The translations under genes were made by a program, and so were the position numbers. Below are positions 18,635 to 26,496 of a DNA stretch of 64,000 nucleotides, one piece after another. Every line of letters starts with the position of its first letter. The stretch's first letter is position 1. Source of the stretch: Undibacterium sp. 5I1 (lineage in GTDB: Bacteria; Pseudomonadota; Gammaproteobacteria; Burkholderiales; Burkholderiaceae_D); the NCBI RefSeq assembly GCF_034314085.1, contig NZ_JAVIWI010000001.1, positions 2,666,001 to 2,730,000 on the forward strand, in the 5' to 3' direction. The notes beneath the pieces were generated by a model. That model ran no database searches. It saw nothing but the letters and a program-made list of their open reading frames with translations, and was not told where the DNA came from.

Positions 18635-19618
18635 CTAGTCAGATTCTGATTTCTTCTTCTTTCTCATTGCTAGCTCCTTGCTACTGCTTTTGGAGCTCGC
18701 GTCAGACCCATGTAAATAAGCGGATAAAGCCTCGGTCAGCTTCATCGCCTTTTCTACATTCTTACGATTGGATACCATCAGACTGCTGACTAAAGCTTCG
18801 ATCAGCGCGATGGCCGCAATGGAACTACTTGGCAAAACCGGATGAGTACTCGGTGCCAATAATAAAAAATCGCCGACTGCCGCCAATGGCGACGCGGTTG
18901 AATCGGTCATCGATACGATGCAGGTGTCATGATCACGCGCGAATTGCGCTAACTTGATGGCGTCATTGGCATAGCGCGGAAAAGAGATCAGGATCAGGAC
19001 ATCTTTATCAGAAATACTGGCCAAATGTCCGGCAGCAACCTCGGTACCCCCATAACCCACCACCTCAACTACATGCGAGCAAAATGGCTGTAAATGCAGC
19101 GCTAACATCCCTGCCAGATGCGCACTTAAGCCAAAGCCCATGACGTAGACCGTGCGCGCTTTGACTAACTTACTCACCACCTGGTTTAAGACCTCAATCG
19201 ACAAGTTTTGTTTTGTCGCATCGGTATTGGCTAATGCGTATTCAAGACTGGTAATAGCAGGATTAGTCTCTTGCGTGCGACGCTCGATGGTATTGCGTAA
19301 TTTTTCTACTGGCTGAAATACACTTTGCAAAGTCTCCGCTACTTCATTACGCATCGCAGCATAATTGGAGAAACCAATATCGCGGGCAAAGCGGCTGATC
19401 GTTGCGGTCGATACCTGGCAACTTTGCGCTAAATCTTCTATCCCCAAGGCAGTTACTCTGACCTGATTACGCAACAAATAATCCGCAATGCTTTGATATG
19501 AGGACGATCCCTCAGTCAGAGTCTTAATCAGGATCTTGCCGAGTTTGGATTGCGCAAAAGCGACCTCTGGCGTAGCTGCCTCGGTATTGACTACATTTGG
19601 GGTGATCGACTTAACCAT
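18635..19618 (-). CDS. MurR/RpiR family transcriptional regulator
   Basis: 327 residues. N-terminal RpiR helix-turn-helix domain (about 25-105; IEDLAQSCQVSTATISRFARDIGF) followed by a SIS domain (about 135-280; ARTVYVMGFGLSAHLAGMLALHL and VLILISFPRYANDAIKLA). In this family the SIS domain binds a phosphorylated sugar or related metabolite. The gene diverges from the M14/YfcC genes and lies upstream of the TonB receptor/cyanophycinase pair, so it probably controls both sides. A basic, serine/lysine-rich tail (KKKKSES) follows the SIS domain. Effector unknown; an SIS regulator over a peptide-type locus is somewhat unexpected. Confidence 0.88.
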   Translation of the reverse strand: MVKSITPNVVNTEAATPEVAFAQSKLGKILIKTLTEGSSSYQSIADYLLRNQVRVTALGIEDLAQSCQVSTATISRFARDIGFSNYAAMRNEVAETLQSVFQPVEKLRNTIERRTQETNPAITSLEYALANTDATKQNLSIEVLNQVVSKLVKARTVYVMGFGLSAHLAGMLALHLQPFCSHVVEVVGYGGTEVAAGHLASISDKDVLILISFPRYANDAIKLAQFARDHDTCIVSMTDSTASPLAAVGDFLLLAPSTHPVLPSSSIAAIALIEALVSSLMVSNRKNVEKAMKLTEALSAYLHGSDASSKSSSKELAMRKKKKSESD

Positions 19619-19976
19619 AAGGATTTTTCAGTCTAAAGAAAACAGGGACTACATCATACAAATAAAAAATCACATCACGTCTTATTTGTATTTCAATTTT
19701 GTTTAAAACATTTTTGCTGAAATGAATCGTATATCTGATTTTGAACAAACTCAACATTATTTGTAAATTTTTTTGCATAACTTCATTTTGTGTAAAAAAT
19801 ACGTCATAATGATTTCAATTGATTACCGCCTGTCCGCGCTTTGTTTATTTTTTCATCAAGGTTTTACAGAACTCTTGAAAAAAATAGACAATCCAAAGTG
19901 AGATCCGCCTTTGCATCTGAAAAATTAGCATTGCCCAAAAATACAACCCCTACGCAACCACACCAATTAAAATAAT
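19619..19976. promoter_or_regulatory. Divergent control region, RpiR gene / M14 gene
   Basis: 358 bp, AT-rich, between two divergent starts. It contains TGTAAATTTTTTTGCA at 19762-19777, which resembles the TGTA-N-TACA style of site bound by the RpiR relative HexR, and a similar TGTAAAAAATACG about 30 bp further on. These are candidate operators only. Confidence 0.35.
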
Positions 19977-21140
19977 ATGGAAATCAAAACTCACCTGCTA
20001 GAAGCGCGCAGCATCGGCACCCAGCGTCAATTTGTCAGCTATCACTTTGGGCAAGCCGCCAGCAATGATGGAAGCAATGGTACGAATAGTACGAATGGCG
20101 TCCCCAGATCGCTCAAAACCTACATCCAAGCGTCTTTGCATGCGGACGAAATTCCGGGCATGTTGGTGGCCCATCATCTGCGCGCGCAGCTAGAAGCCTT
20201 AGAGGCAAATGGAAAAATTCGGGGTGAGATTGTGCTGGTACCGCTGGCTAATCCGATTGGTCTGGACCAGGCGATTCAGGGTGAGCCATTTGGGCGTTTT
20301 GATTTGGCCTCGGGCATCAACTTTAATCGCGGCTACCGCAATTTAATACCGGTATTGCGCGAGAGCTTAGCTACGCTACTCGGAAGTGACATCAATAAAA
20401 ATGTCAGCATCATCCGTGAGCAAGTGCTCTTGTTGTTGGCGCAATGGCAGCCGGCGAGCGAGGCGGACTCTTTACGTAAAACCTTGCAATCATTGGCATG
20501 TGATGCTGACATCGTTCTGGATTTGCACTGTGACAATCAGTCTGTAATGCATTTATATACCGGCACACCAGTCGCCGAAGAGGTGTTGCCGCTGGCACGC
20601 TATCTGGGTGCGGAGGCAATGCTACTCGCTACCGAATCTGGCGACGATCCGTTTGATGAAACCTGTGGTCGGCTCTGGTGGGAGCTGGCGAACCATTTTA
20701 AAGATCAATTCCCAATTCCATTTGCCTGCGTCCCGGTCACGGTCGAACTACGCGGAGAAGTCGATGTCGCGCATGAGCTGGCAGAGCAAGATGCCAATGC
20801 CTTAATTGCCTACCTCGCATACAAAGGACAGCTCGACATCGCAACGCCACCTCTGCCCGCCGCATTTTGTGCACCGACGCCGTTAGAAGCCGTGCTACCA
20901 ATCGCCGCGCCGCATGCTGGCATGCTGGTGTTCTCAAAAAAACCGGGTGACATGGTGCAACAAGGCGACATCATCGGCGAGGTGATTGATCCGATTTCTG
21001 GCAAAACAACCCCGCTCATCGCCAAAGTCGGTGGAAAAATGTTTGCCCGCACCGCCTACCGTTATGTACAGCGCGGAATGGCGATTGCGAAAATCGCGGG
21101 GACTGTGCCGTTCCGGACAGGGAAATTATTGTCGCTTTGA
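19977..21140 (+). CDS. Succinylglutamate desuccinylase/aspartoacylase-family amidohydrolase
   Basis: 387 residues. Zinc-binding residues of the M14-type AstE/ASPA fold are visible: H and E in QASLHADEIPGM (near residue 57) and the third ligand in DIVLDLHCDN (near 183); a catalytic glutamate is likely in LLATESGDDPFDE (near 223). The last ~85 residues (HAGMLVFSKKPGDMVQQGDIIG onward) form the small barrel with lipoyl-like look found in this family. Such enzymes cleave amide bonds next to an acidic acyl group. Between a cyanophycinase locus and a YfcC transporter, hydrolysis of an aspartyl-arginine dipeptide or related amide is plausible. Repeat copy A separates it from the transporter gene. Confidence 0.82.
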   Translation: MEIKTHLLEARSIGTQRQFVSYHFGQAASNDGSNGTNSTNGVPRSLKTYIQASLHADEIPGMLVAHHLRAQLEALEANGKIRGEIVLVPLANPIGLDQAIQGEPFGRFDLASGINFNRGYRNLIPVLRESLATLLGSDINKNVSIIREQVLLLLAQWQPASEADSLRKTLQSLACDADIVLDLHCDNQSVMHLYTGTPVAEEVLPLARYLGAEAMLLATESGDDPFDETCGRLWWELANHFKDQFPIPFACVPVTVELRGEVDVAHELAEQDANALIAYLAYKGQLDIATPPLPAAFCAPTPLEAVLPIAAPHAGMLVFSKKPGDMVQQGDIIGEVIDPISGKTTPLIAKVGGKMFARTAYRYVQRGMAIAKIAGTVPFRTGKLLSL

Positions 21141-21183
21141 GATTAGCTTTGAGCTACGTTCAGTCGATATCGCAAGCGCAGTG

Positions 21184-21270
21184 AATATATATACTCCCAC
21201 TATGTATATTTAATCGTCCATATAATCATTGGACAATGAGGGATATTTTAAATAAATAAGGGGGAGTATA
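21184..21270 (+). repeat. TATACTCCCC palindromic repeat, copy A (long type)
   Basis: An 87-bp element beginning AATATATATACTCCCA and ending GGGGGAGTATA, with a central hairpin CGTCCA...TGGACA. The ends are inverted repeats of one another. It lies between the M14 gene and the YfcC gene and ends 31 bp before the latter's start. Same family as copies B-G. Confidence 0.88.
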
Positions 21271-21301
21271 TGAATATCCGCCAATATTGGAGATGCAAAA
21301 A

Positions 21302-22693
21302 ATGAAAAAACTCAAACTCCCCAACACCTTTGTGCTGCTGTTTTCTCTATTGGCCTTAATTGCGCTAGCAACCTGGCTAGTGCCCGGCGGCAAATACGAT
21401 ACGCACGTCGTCAATGGCAAAACTTTGATCGATCCTGCCACCTTCCATTACATCACCAGCAATCCGCAAGGTTTTGTGGCCTTGATGATGGCGCCAATCA
21501 AAGGTTTTGTTGAAGCGGCGCTGATCATCGGCTTTGTGCTGATTGTCGGCGGTGCGTTTGCCGTGTTGCAAAAAACCGAGGCGATCGATTCTATGATCAA
21601 GTCGGTGGCAAAGGCGCACACCAATTCTGCATTCATCCGGGCAATGATTATCCCGGTCTTTGTCACTATGTTTTCGCTCGGCGGTGCGACCTTTGGCATG
21701 AGTGAAGAAGCGATCCCCTTTATTTTGATTTTTATCCCGCTGGCATTGGCCTTGGGCTATGACTCGATTGTGGGAGTCTCGATCCCGTTTATCGGATCGC
21801 AAGTCGGCTTTGCTGCGGCATTTTTAAACCCGTTTAATGTCGGTATCGCGCAGGGCATCGCCGGTGTGCCGGTGTTTTCTGGCTTGCAATACCGTGTGAT
21901 TGTGTGGGTGATTGCTACCACTCTGACCATCGGCTTTTTAATGTGGTACGCCGCGAAAATTAAACAATCACCAGAGAAAAGTCCGACCTTTGAACTTGAT
22001 CAAGAGAAAAGAAAAAGTCTCAAGCACGATGAGTTTACGCACTTTACCGGTGTCACTGTCACGCATAAATTAGTCTTGCTGTTATTTGCGGCCTCGTTGG
22101 GCGTTATGGTGCTGGGCGTCGTCAAGTATGAGTGGTTTATTAATGAGATTGCGGCATTGTTTTTAGTCATGGCGATCATCGTCGGCGTCGTCGGCAAATT
22201 AAGCTCGGACGAATTTATCGAGGCATTTTTACAAGGCGCAAAAGATCTGGTCACCACTGCGCTGGTGATTGCCCTGGCACGCGGCACCATGATCCTCGCC
22301 CGGGACGCCAATATCATCGACACCATGCTCCATGGTCTGATGCCATTTGTGCAGTCAGCCAGCCCGGTGTTTGCGGCGCAAAAAATGTTTCTGATCCAAA
22401 CCGTGATTAACTTTTTCATCCACTCAGGTAGCGGACAAGCCGCGTTGACCATGCCGATCATGGCTCCATTGGCGGATTTGGTCGGGGTGACGCGGCAAAC
22501 CGCGATTCTGGCTTTTCAGTTTGGTGAATTTACGACACCGATGATCCCGACATCTGGCATTACTGTCGGCGTATTGGCCTTGGCACGGATACCCTGGGCA
22601 ACTTGGGCAAAGTGGATGATCCCGCTGCAATTAATGTATCTGGTACTGGCATTGCTGCTGCTGATTCCACCTTGTCTGATGTATTGGCAATAG
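21302..22693 (+). CDS. YfcC-family (DcuC/ArcD-like) basic amino acid transporter
   Basis: 463 residues with 11-12 membrane segments. It matches the YfcC family: KLPNTFVLLFSLLALIALATWLVPGG at the start, a central GMSEEAIPF segment, and SGSGQAALTMPIMAPLADLVG in the C-terminal half. The family contains arginine/ornithine-type antiporters and uncharacterised dicarboxylate-carrier relatives. The ATG at 21302 has GGAG nine bases ahead (21289-21292) and is preferred over TTG 21287 and ATG 21293. Position beside an amidohydrolase and a cyanophycinase suggests import or exchange of arginine, aspartyl-arginine or a breakdown product. Repeat copies A and B bracket the gene; a terminator follows at 22858-22894. 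Confidence 0.85.
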   Translation: MKKLKLPNTFVLLFSLLALIALATWLVPGGKYDTHVVNGKTLIDPATFHYITSNPQGFVALMMAPIKGFVEAALIIGFVLIVGGAFAVLQKTEAIDSMIKSVAKAHTNSAFIRAMIIPVFVTMFSLGGATFGMSEEAIPFILIFIPLALALGYDSIVGVSIPFIGSQVGFAAAFLNPFNVGIAQGIAGVPVFSGLQYRVIVWVIATTLTIGFLMWYAAKIKQSPEKSPTFELDQEKRKSLKHDEFTHFTGVTVTHKLVLLLFAASLGVMVLGVVKYEWFINEIAALFLVMAIIVGVVGKLSSDEFIEAFLQGAKDLVTTALVIALARGTMILARDANIIDTMLHGLMPFVQSASPVFAAQKMFLIQTVINFFIHSGSGQAALTMPIMAPLADLVGVTRQTAILAFQFGEFTTPMIPTSGITVGVLALARIPWATWAKWMIPLQLMYLVLALLLLIPPCLMYWQ

Positions 22694-22739
22694 GCTGAAA
22701 ATGGCAGGCCAAAGCGGTAGATTTAATCAAGGCTTTATA

Positions 22740-22827
22740 TATACTCCCCTTTATTTTTTACAAATATGCCGTATTGTCCAGACTTTATATGGACAACTGC
22801 AATATACGGGGTAGGAGTAATTATATT
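22740..22827 (-). repeat. TATACTCCCC palindromic repeat, copy B (long type)
   Basis: Begins TATATACTCCCC and ends TAGGAGTAATTATATT on the plus strand, i.e. inverted relative to copy A. The centre is TTGTCCA...TGGACAA. It is in the 3' untranslated region of the YfcC gene, just ahead of the terminator. A small open frame running out of it is not believable as a gene. Confidence 0.85.
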
Positions 22828-22857
22828 AGGCCTCGGTAGTATTCTCATCAAAAAAAG

Positions 22858-22894
22858 AAAAAGCCTGCCAATTTTCATTGAGCAGGCTTTTTTT
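22858..22894. terminator. Bidirectional terminator between YfcC and flavodoxin genes
   Basis: The stem AAAGCCTGC/GCAGGCTTT (22860-22868 and 22882-22890) has a 13-nt loop, an A-rich flank on the left and TTTTTTT on the right, so it can serve both convergent genes. Confidence 0.85.
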
Positions 22895-23028
22895 GGCGCT
22901 AAAATGTTGACGGGTCTGCTGATGGATCAGATTGCTTCACTTAATGGCTTAACTTCGTTGATTCACTTCCTTGATCAACTCCGCTAGCCATCCCTCCGCA
23001 AATCAACTCATCTATCGCAGCCGGATCA

Positions 23029-23601
23029 TTACTTAGTGAACCGTGCAGCCACTTCTGCAATACGCTTACCAAATAATTTTGCGGTTTCTAAATCGCCTGG
23101 CAACGGACCTTCTTCTGGCGAAGAATCAGACGGTGATTGCGTCATTAAGCCAGAAGAGCTGGCCAGATAATTAACGTCATTACGCTGCGCTGCCTTGCTG
23201 TTGGATGGCATCAATCCAGTACCAGCCCAGATCATGGAATGCTGTTGCGACAGGGTGAACAGGTAGTGAAGCGTCGACAGTTTATCGCCATTCATGCTGG
23301 CAGAATTGGTGAAAGCGCCAGCGATTTTATCTCGCCATACTTGTGAATACCAAGGCTTGGACGTGGCATCAGCAAACTTCTTAAACTGCCAGGAAACCGT
23401 GCCCATATAGGTCGGTGATCCAAAGATGATCGCATCAGCTTCTGCCAGACTGGCCCAGTTGGCATCAGCGATATTGCCTTCGGCATCAATCGCAATCAGT
23501 TCTGCTGCTGCACCTGCCGCTGCGGCACCTGCATGGACTGCTTCTGCTGCTTTTTTAGTGTGGCCATAACCTGAGTGGTACACAATCGCTACTTTTTTCA
23601 T
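23029..23601 (-). CDS. Flavodoxin-family NAD(P)H-type oxidoreductase
   Basis: 190 residues with the flavodoxin fold of WrbA-like quinone reductases: the FMN phosphate loop HSGYGHTKKAAEA (about 9-21), FGSPTYMGTVSWQFKKFAD (about 72-90) and a middle block with NSASMNGDKLSTL. It would use FMN to reduce quinones or other electrophiles. It follows the pirin gene by 95 bp on the same strand, and a divergent LysR regulator sits beyond pirin, a common small stress-response arrangement. Exact substrate cannot be inferred. Confidence 0.85.
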   Translation of the reverse strand: MKKVAIVYHSGYGHTKKAAEAVHAGAAAAGAAAELIAIDAEGNIADANWASLAEADAIIFGSPTYMGTVSWQFKKFADATSKPWYSQVWRDKIAGAFTNSASMNGDKLSTLHYLFTLSQQHSMIWAGTGLMPSNSKAAQRNDVNYLASSSGLMTQSPSDSSPEEGPLPGDLETAKLFGKRIAEVAARFTK

Positions 23602-23615
23602 GGGAGTTCCTTTTA

Positions 23616-23647
23616 GTTATTTCGTTATTTCGTTATTTCGTTATTTC
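23616..23647. repeat. Four tandem GTTATTTC units
   Basis: Four exact copies of the 8-mer GTTATTTC, immediately upstream of the flavodoxin gene's ribosome site (GGGAGTTCC read on the plus strand is GGAACTCCC on the message). It is in the pirin-flavodoxin spacer. Confidence 0.9.
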
Positions 23648-23696
23648 ATTCATCAATCATCGCGTCAGAGTATGTTTACCGATCGGCTTAGCCAAA

Positions 23697-24398
23697 CTAT
23701 TTTGGTAAATCAAACACCAGCACTTCTGCCTGCTTTCCCGCTTCCAACTGCACTAATTCCTCTTCACGCAATTTCACCGCATCGCCCGCTGACAACTGCA
23801 CGCCGTTGACAGTCAGTTGACCGCTTGCCAGATGGATATAGGCAAGGCGATCTTTCGATAAGATCAAACTACTCGCTTGCTCGCCGTCAAACAGACCAAT
23901 ATACAAACGCGCGTCTTGACGGATTTTAATGGAATCATCCGCACCATCGGGCGACGCAACCAGGCGCAGGCGACCAGCTTTGTCTTCCCGACTAAAATGT
24001 TTTTCCTGATAAGCTGGTGTCGCGTTAATCACGGACGGCTGTATCCAGATCTGCAATAAGTGCGTGGGATTGTCCGCAGAGGGATTAAATTCAGAATGAC
24101 GAACGCCTGTTCCGGCGCTCATGTACTGCACATTACCCGGGAGAATGGTGCTGCCATTGCCCATGCTGTCTTTATGCGCAATCGCTCCTTCAAGCACGTA
24201 GGTAATAATTTCCATATCCTTATGACCATGCGTCCCAAACCCCATTCCGGCCGCGATATGATCGTCATTAATCACGCGCAAAGGACCATAACCCATGTGT
24301 GCCGGATCGTGGTAATCGGCAAAGGAAAAACTGTGATGAGATCTCAGCCAGCCGTGCTCGGCATAGCCGCGTTGTTCTGATTTATGAACTGTCAGCAT
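23697..24398 (-). CDS. Pirin family protein (YhhW-like bicupin)
   Basis: 233 residues. Metal-ligand motif of the N-terminal cupin: HSFSFADYHDP (about 22-32), FGTHGHKDMEIITYVLEG (about 55-72) and SAGTGVRHSEFNPS (about 95-108), giving the usual 3-His/1-Glu site. YhhW-type pirins have quercetin 2,3-dioxygenase activity in vitro and are linked to redox or electrophile stress. The C-terminal cupin is shorter, as usual. Co-directional with the flavodoxin gene and divergent from a LysR regulator, which likely governs it. Confidence 0.9.
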   Translation of the reverse strand: MLTVHKSEQRGYAEHGWLRSHHSFSFADYHDPAHMGYGPLRVINDDHIAAGMGFGTHGHKDMEIITYVLEGAIAHKDSMGNGSTILPGNVQYMSAGTGVRHSEFNPSADNPTHLLQIWIQPSVINATPAYQEKHFSREDKAGRLRLVASPDGADDSIKIRQDARLYIGLFDGEQASSLILSKDRLAYIHLASGQLTVNGVQLSAGDAVKLREEELVQLEAGKQAEVLVFDLPK

Positions 24399-24538
24399 CG
24401 TATTTTTAGGGTTGGTGGAAACCCTACCTTATTCAAATAATTGATATGATGTGATGCAATATATACCTGCCAGAACTTGAATATAAGGGGAATATTTTCT
24501 ACTTCTCGTTCAGTATTTTTGTATAAGAATGATTCACC

Positions 24539-25456
24539 ATGAATTTAACTCTCGAAGCACTGCAAATTTTGGATGCCATCGACCGCAAAGGCAGCTTTGC
24601 GGCAGCGGCAAGCGCCTTAGATAAAGTGCCTTCCGCCATCACCTACAGTATCCGCAAACTGGAAGATGATCTGGACGTGCTGCTATTTGATCGACGCGGT
24701 CACCGCGCCAAGCTAACTACGGCCGGGCAAGAATTATTGACGCAAGGACGGCATTTATTATTGGCAGCAGAAGAGCTGGAGCAAAGGGTCAAGCGCACGG
24801 CAACAGGCTGGGAGGCGGAGTTACGTATCGTCATGGATGGCGTAATTCAGTTTGAACATTTTTTGCCACTGATTCAAGAATTCCAGCACCAGGCCTGCGG
24901 CACGCGCTTAAGAATTTCTCAAGAAACCTTATCCGGCGTATGGGAAACACTGCTCGCTGGTCGCGCAGATCTGGCGATTGGTGCCGCTTACGATGGACCA
25001 GATACCTTGCGCATGCATGGTGAGTATCAGACTCAGAGCATGGGCAATATCGATTGGGTCTTTGCCGTTGCGGCCAAACATCCGCTGGCAACAGCGCCGG
25101 AGCCATTGACATCGACCGTTATACAAAGCCACCGAGCAATCGCCGTTGGCGATACAGGTCGCAATCTGCCATCGATCAATGCAGGACTTCTGGCGGGCCA
25201 GGATACGCTGACAGTTCCCACATTGCAGGCAAAATTATTAGCGCAATTAGCGGGATTAGGCTGTGGTAATTTACCGCGCAAGCTTGCGTTGTCACATCTA
25301 CAATCTGGCGCATTGGTAGAAAAAACTTTGCAAGAAAACAGACTCACTGGCAATAACCACATTGCCTGGCGCAGAAACGACAAAGGAAAGGCGCTACAGT
25401 GGTTTTTACAACGATTAGCTGATCCGGTGGTACAGCGCATGTTATTGGGCAGCTGA
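24539..25456 (+). CDS. LysR-family transcriptional regulator
   Basis: 305 residues: N-terminal winged helix (about 5-65; FAAAASALDKVPSAITYSIRKLEDDL) and LysR substrate-binding domain (about 90-295). It diverges from pirin, 140 bp away, and so probably controls the pirin-flavodoxin pair and itself. Members close to this sequence are often paired with pirin and are thought to respond to electrophiles or oxidants; that is context only. Its stop codon is two bases before the gluQ start, so the two may be translated together. Confidence 0.9.
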   Translation: MNLTLEALQILDAIDRKGSFAAAASALDKVPSAITYSIRKLEDDLDVLLFDRRGHRAKLTTAGQELLTQGRHLLLAAEELEQRVKRTATGWEAELRIVMDGVIQFEHFLPLIQEFQHQACGTRLRISQETLSGVWETLLAGRADLAIGAAYDGPDTLRMHGEYQTQSMGNIDWVFAVAAKHPLATAPEPLTSTVIQSHRAIAVGDTGRNLPSINAGLLAGQDTLTVPTLQAKLLAQLAGLGCGNLPRKLALSHLQSGALVEKTLQENRLTGNNHIAWRRNDKGKALQWFLQRLADPVVQRMLLGS

Positions 25457-25458
25457 CG

Positions 25459-26490
25459 ATGGTGACTAGCTTGAACAAGTTGAATAACTATGTTGGACGT
25501 TTTGCCCCCTCACCCACGGGCGCCTTACATATGGGGTCTTTAGTAGCGGCAATGGCGAGTTACTTAGACGCCAAAGCCCACGATGGAAAATGGCTACTCA
25601 GAATCGAAGATTTAGACTTTGACAGAGATGTCAAAGGCGCTGATTTAGCCATCATCGAACTATTGCGCCGTTGCAAAATGCAATGGAACGATGCCATTGA
25701 ATGGCAAAGCCAGCGCACCCATTTATACGACACCGCTTTCCGGCAACTAGCCCCGATGATTTATCCCTGCAGCTGTTCGCGTAAAGAGATTGCTGATTCG
25801 CGGCGTAGTTCTCTTACTTCAACCTCAAATTCAAGCATAAATTCAACCTCAAGCTCAACCTCAGCGCTACCGTCAACATCACGATTTGGTTTAGTGATTT
25901 ATCCTGGCACTTGCCGTGCAGGTCTGGCAAACAACAAACCCGCCCGCGCCTGGCGCTTGCGGGTACCGGATGAAGATCAAGGTCTGATGACATTCACCGA
26001 CCGATGGTTAGGTGAAATTCGTCAGAATATTGCGATCGAGGCAGGTGATTTTGTTTTAAAACGCGCAGATGGTTTCTGGGCATATCAACTCGCTGTGGTG
26101 GTTGACGATGCGGCGCAAGGTGTAACTCATGTTGTACGCGGTGATGATTTATTAGACTCGACGCCGAGGCAAATTTATTTACAAGATTTGCTGGGGTTAC
26201 CACATGTGCAGTATCTGCATATTCCGGTGGTTGCCAATGTGAATGGCGACAAACTGTCTAAACAAACGGGCGCGCAAGCGATTGATGTCAGTGGCAGCGA
26301 ACGTGATGTATTGCATCAGGCTTTACTACCAGCTGCAGAATTATTGGGATTAAAAATCGAGACCCAACAATACGGAGATACCTTGGAAGAATTTTGGCAC
26401 AGCGCTGTTACAGCATGGAGACAATTACTGGAACAGCGCGAGAGGCGTAGAACTGAGTTGGAACCAATTTGGAACCAAGTTAAGGTTTAA
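25459..26490 (+). CDS. gluQ: Glutamyl-Q tRNA(Asp) synthetase
   Basis: 343 residues. Class I synthetase motifs: PSPTGALHMGSLVAA (HIGH-like, about 17-31), a zinc ligand pair CSCSRKEI (near 101) and the KMSKS counterpart DKLSKQTG (near 264). The anticodon-binding domain of true GltX is absent, as expected for GluQRS, which glutamylates queuosine in tRNA(Asp). Odd feature: between the CSC pair and the later C of YPGTC lies a serine/threonine-rich run (about 111-136: SSLTSTSNSS and similar), longer than usual. Start ATG 25459 follows the LysR stop by 2 bp. queG for the preceding queuosine step is at 61.3-62.4 kb. Confidence 0.92.
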   Translation: MVTSLNKLNNYVGRFAPSPTGALHMGSLVAAMASYLDAKAHDGKWLLRIEDLDFDRDVKGADLAIIELLRRCKMQWNDAIEWQSQRTHLYDTAFRQLAPMIYPCSCSRKEIADSRRSSLTSTSNSSINSTSSSTSALPSTSRFGLVIYPGTCRAGLANNKPARAWRLRVPDEDQGLMTFTDRWLGEIRQNIAIEAGDFVLKRADGFWAYQLAVVVDDAAQGVTHVVRGDDLLDSTPRQIYLQDLLGLPHVQYLHIPVVANVNGDKLSKQTGAQAIDVSGSERDVLHQALLPAAELLGLKIETQQYGDTLEEFWHSAVTAWRQLLEQRERRRTELEPIWNQVKV

Positions 26491-26496
26491 TGGCAA

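Noticed and set aside
22766..22987. Small plus-strand open frame after the YfcC gene
   Set aside because: It starts inside repeat copy B, runs through the terminator hairpin, and has no ribosome site.
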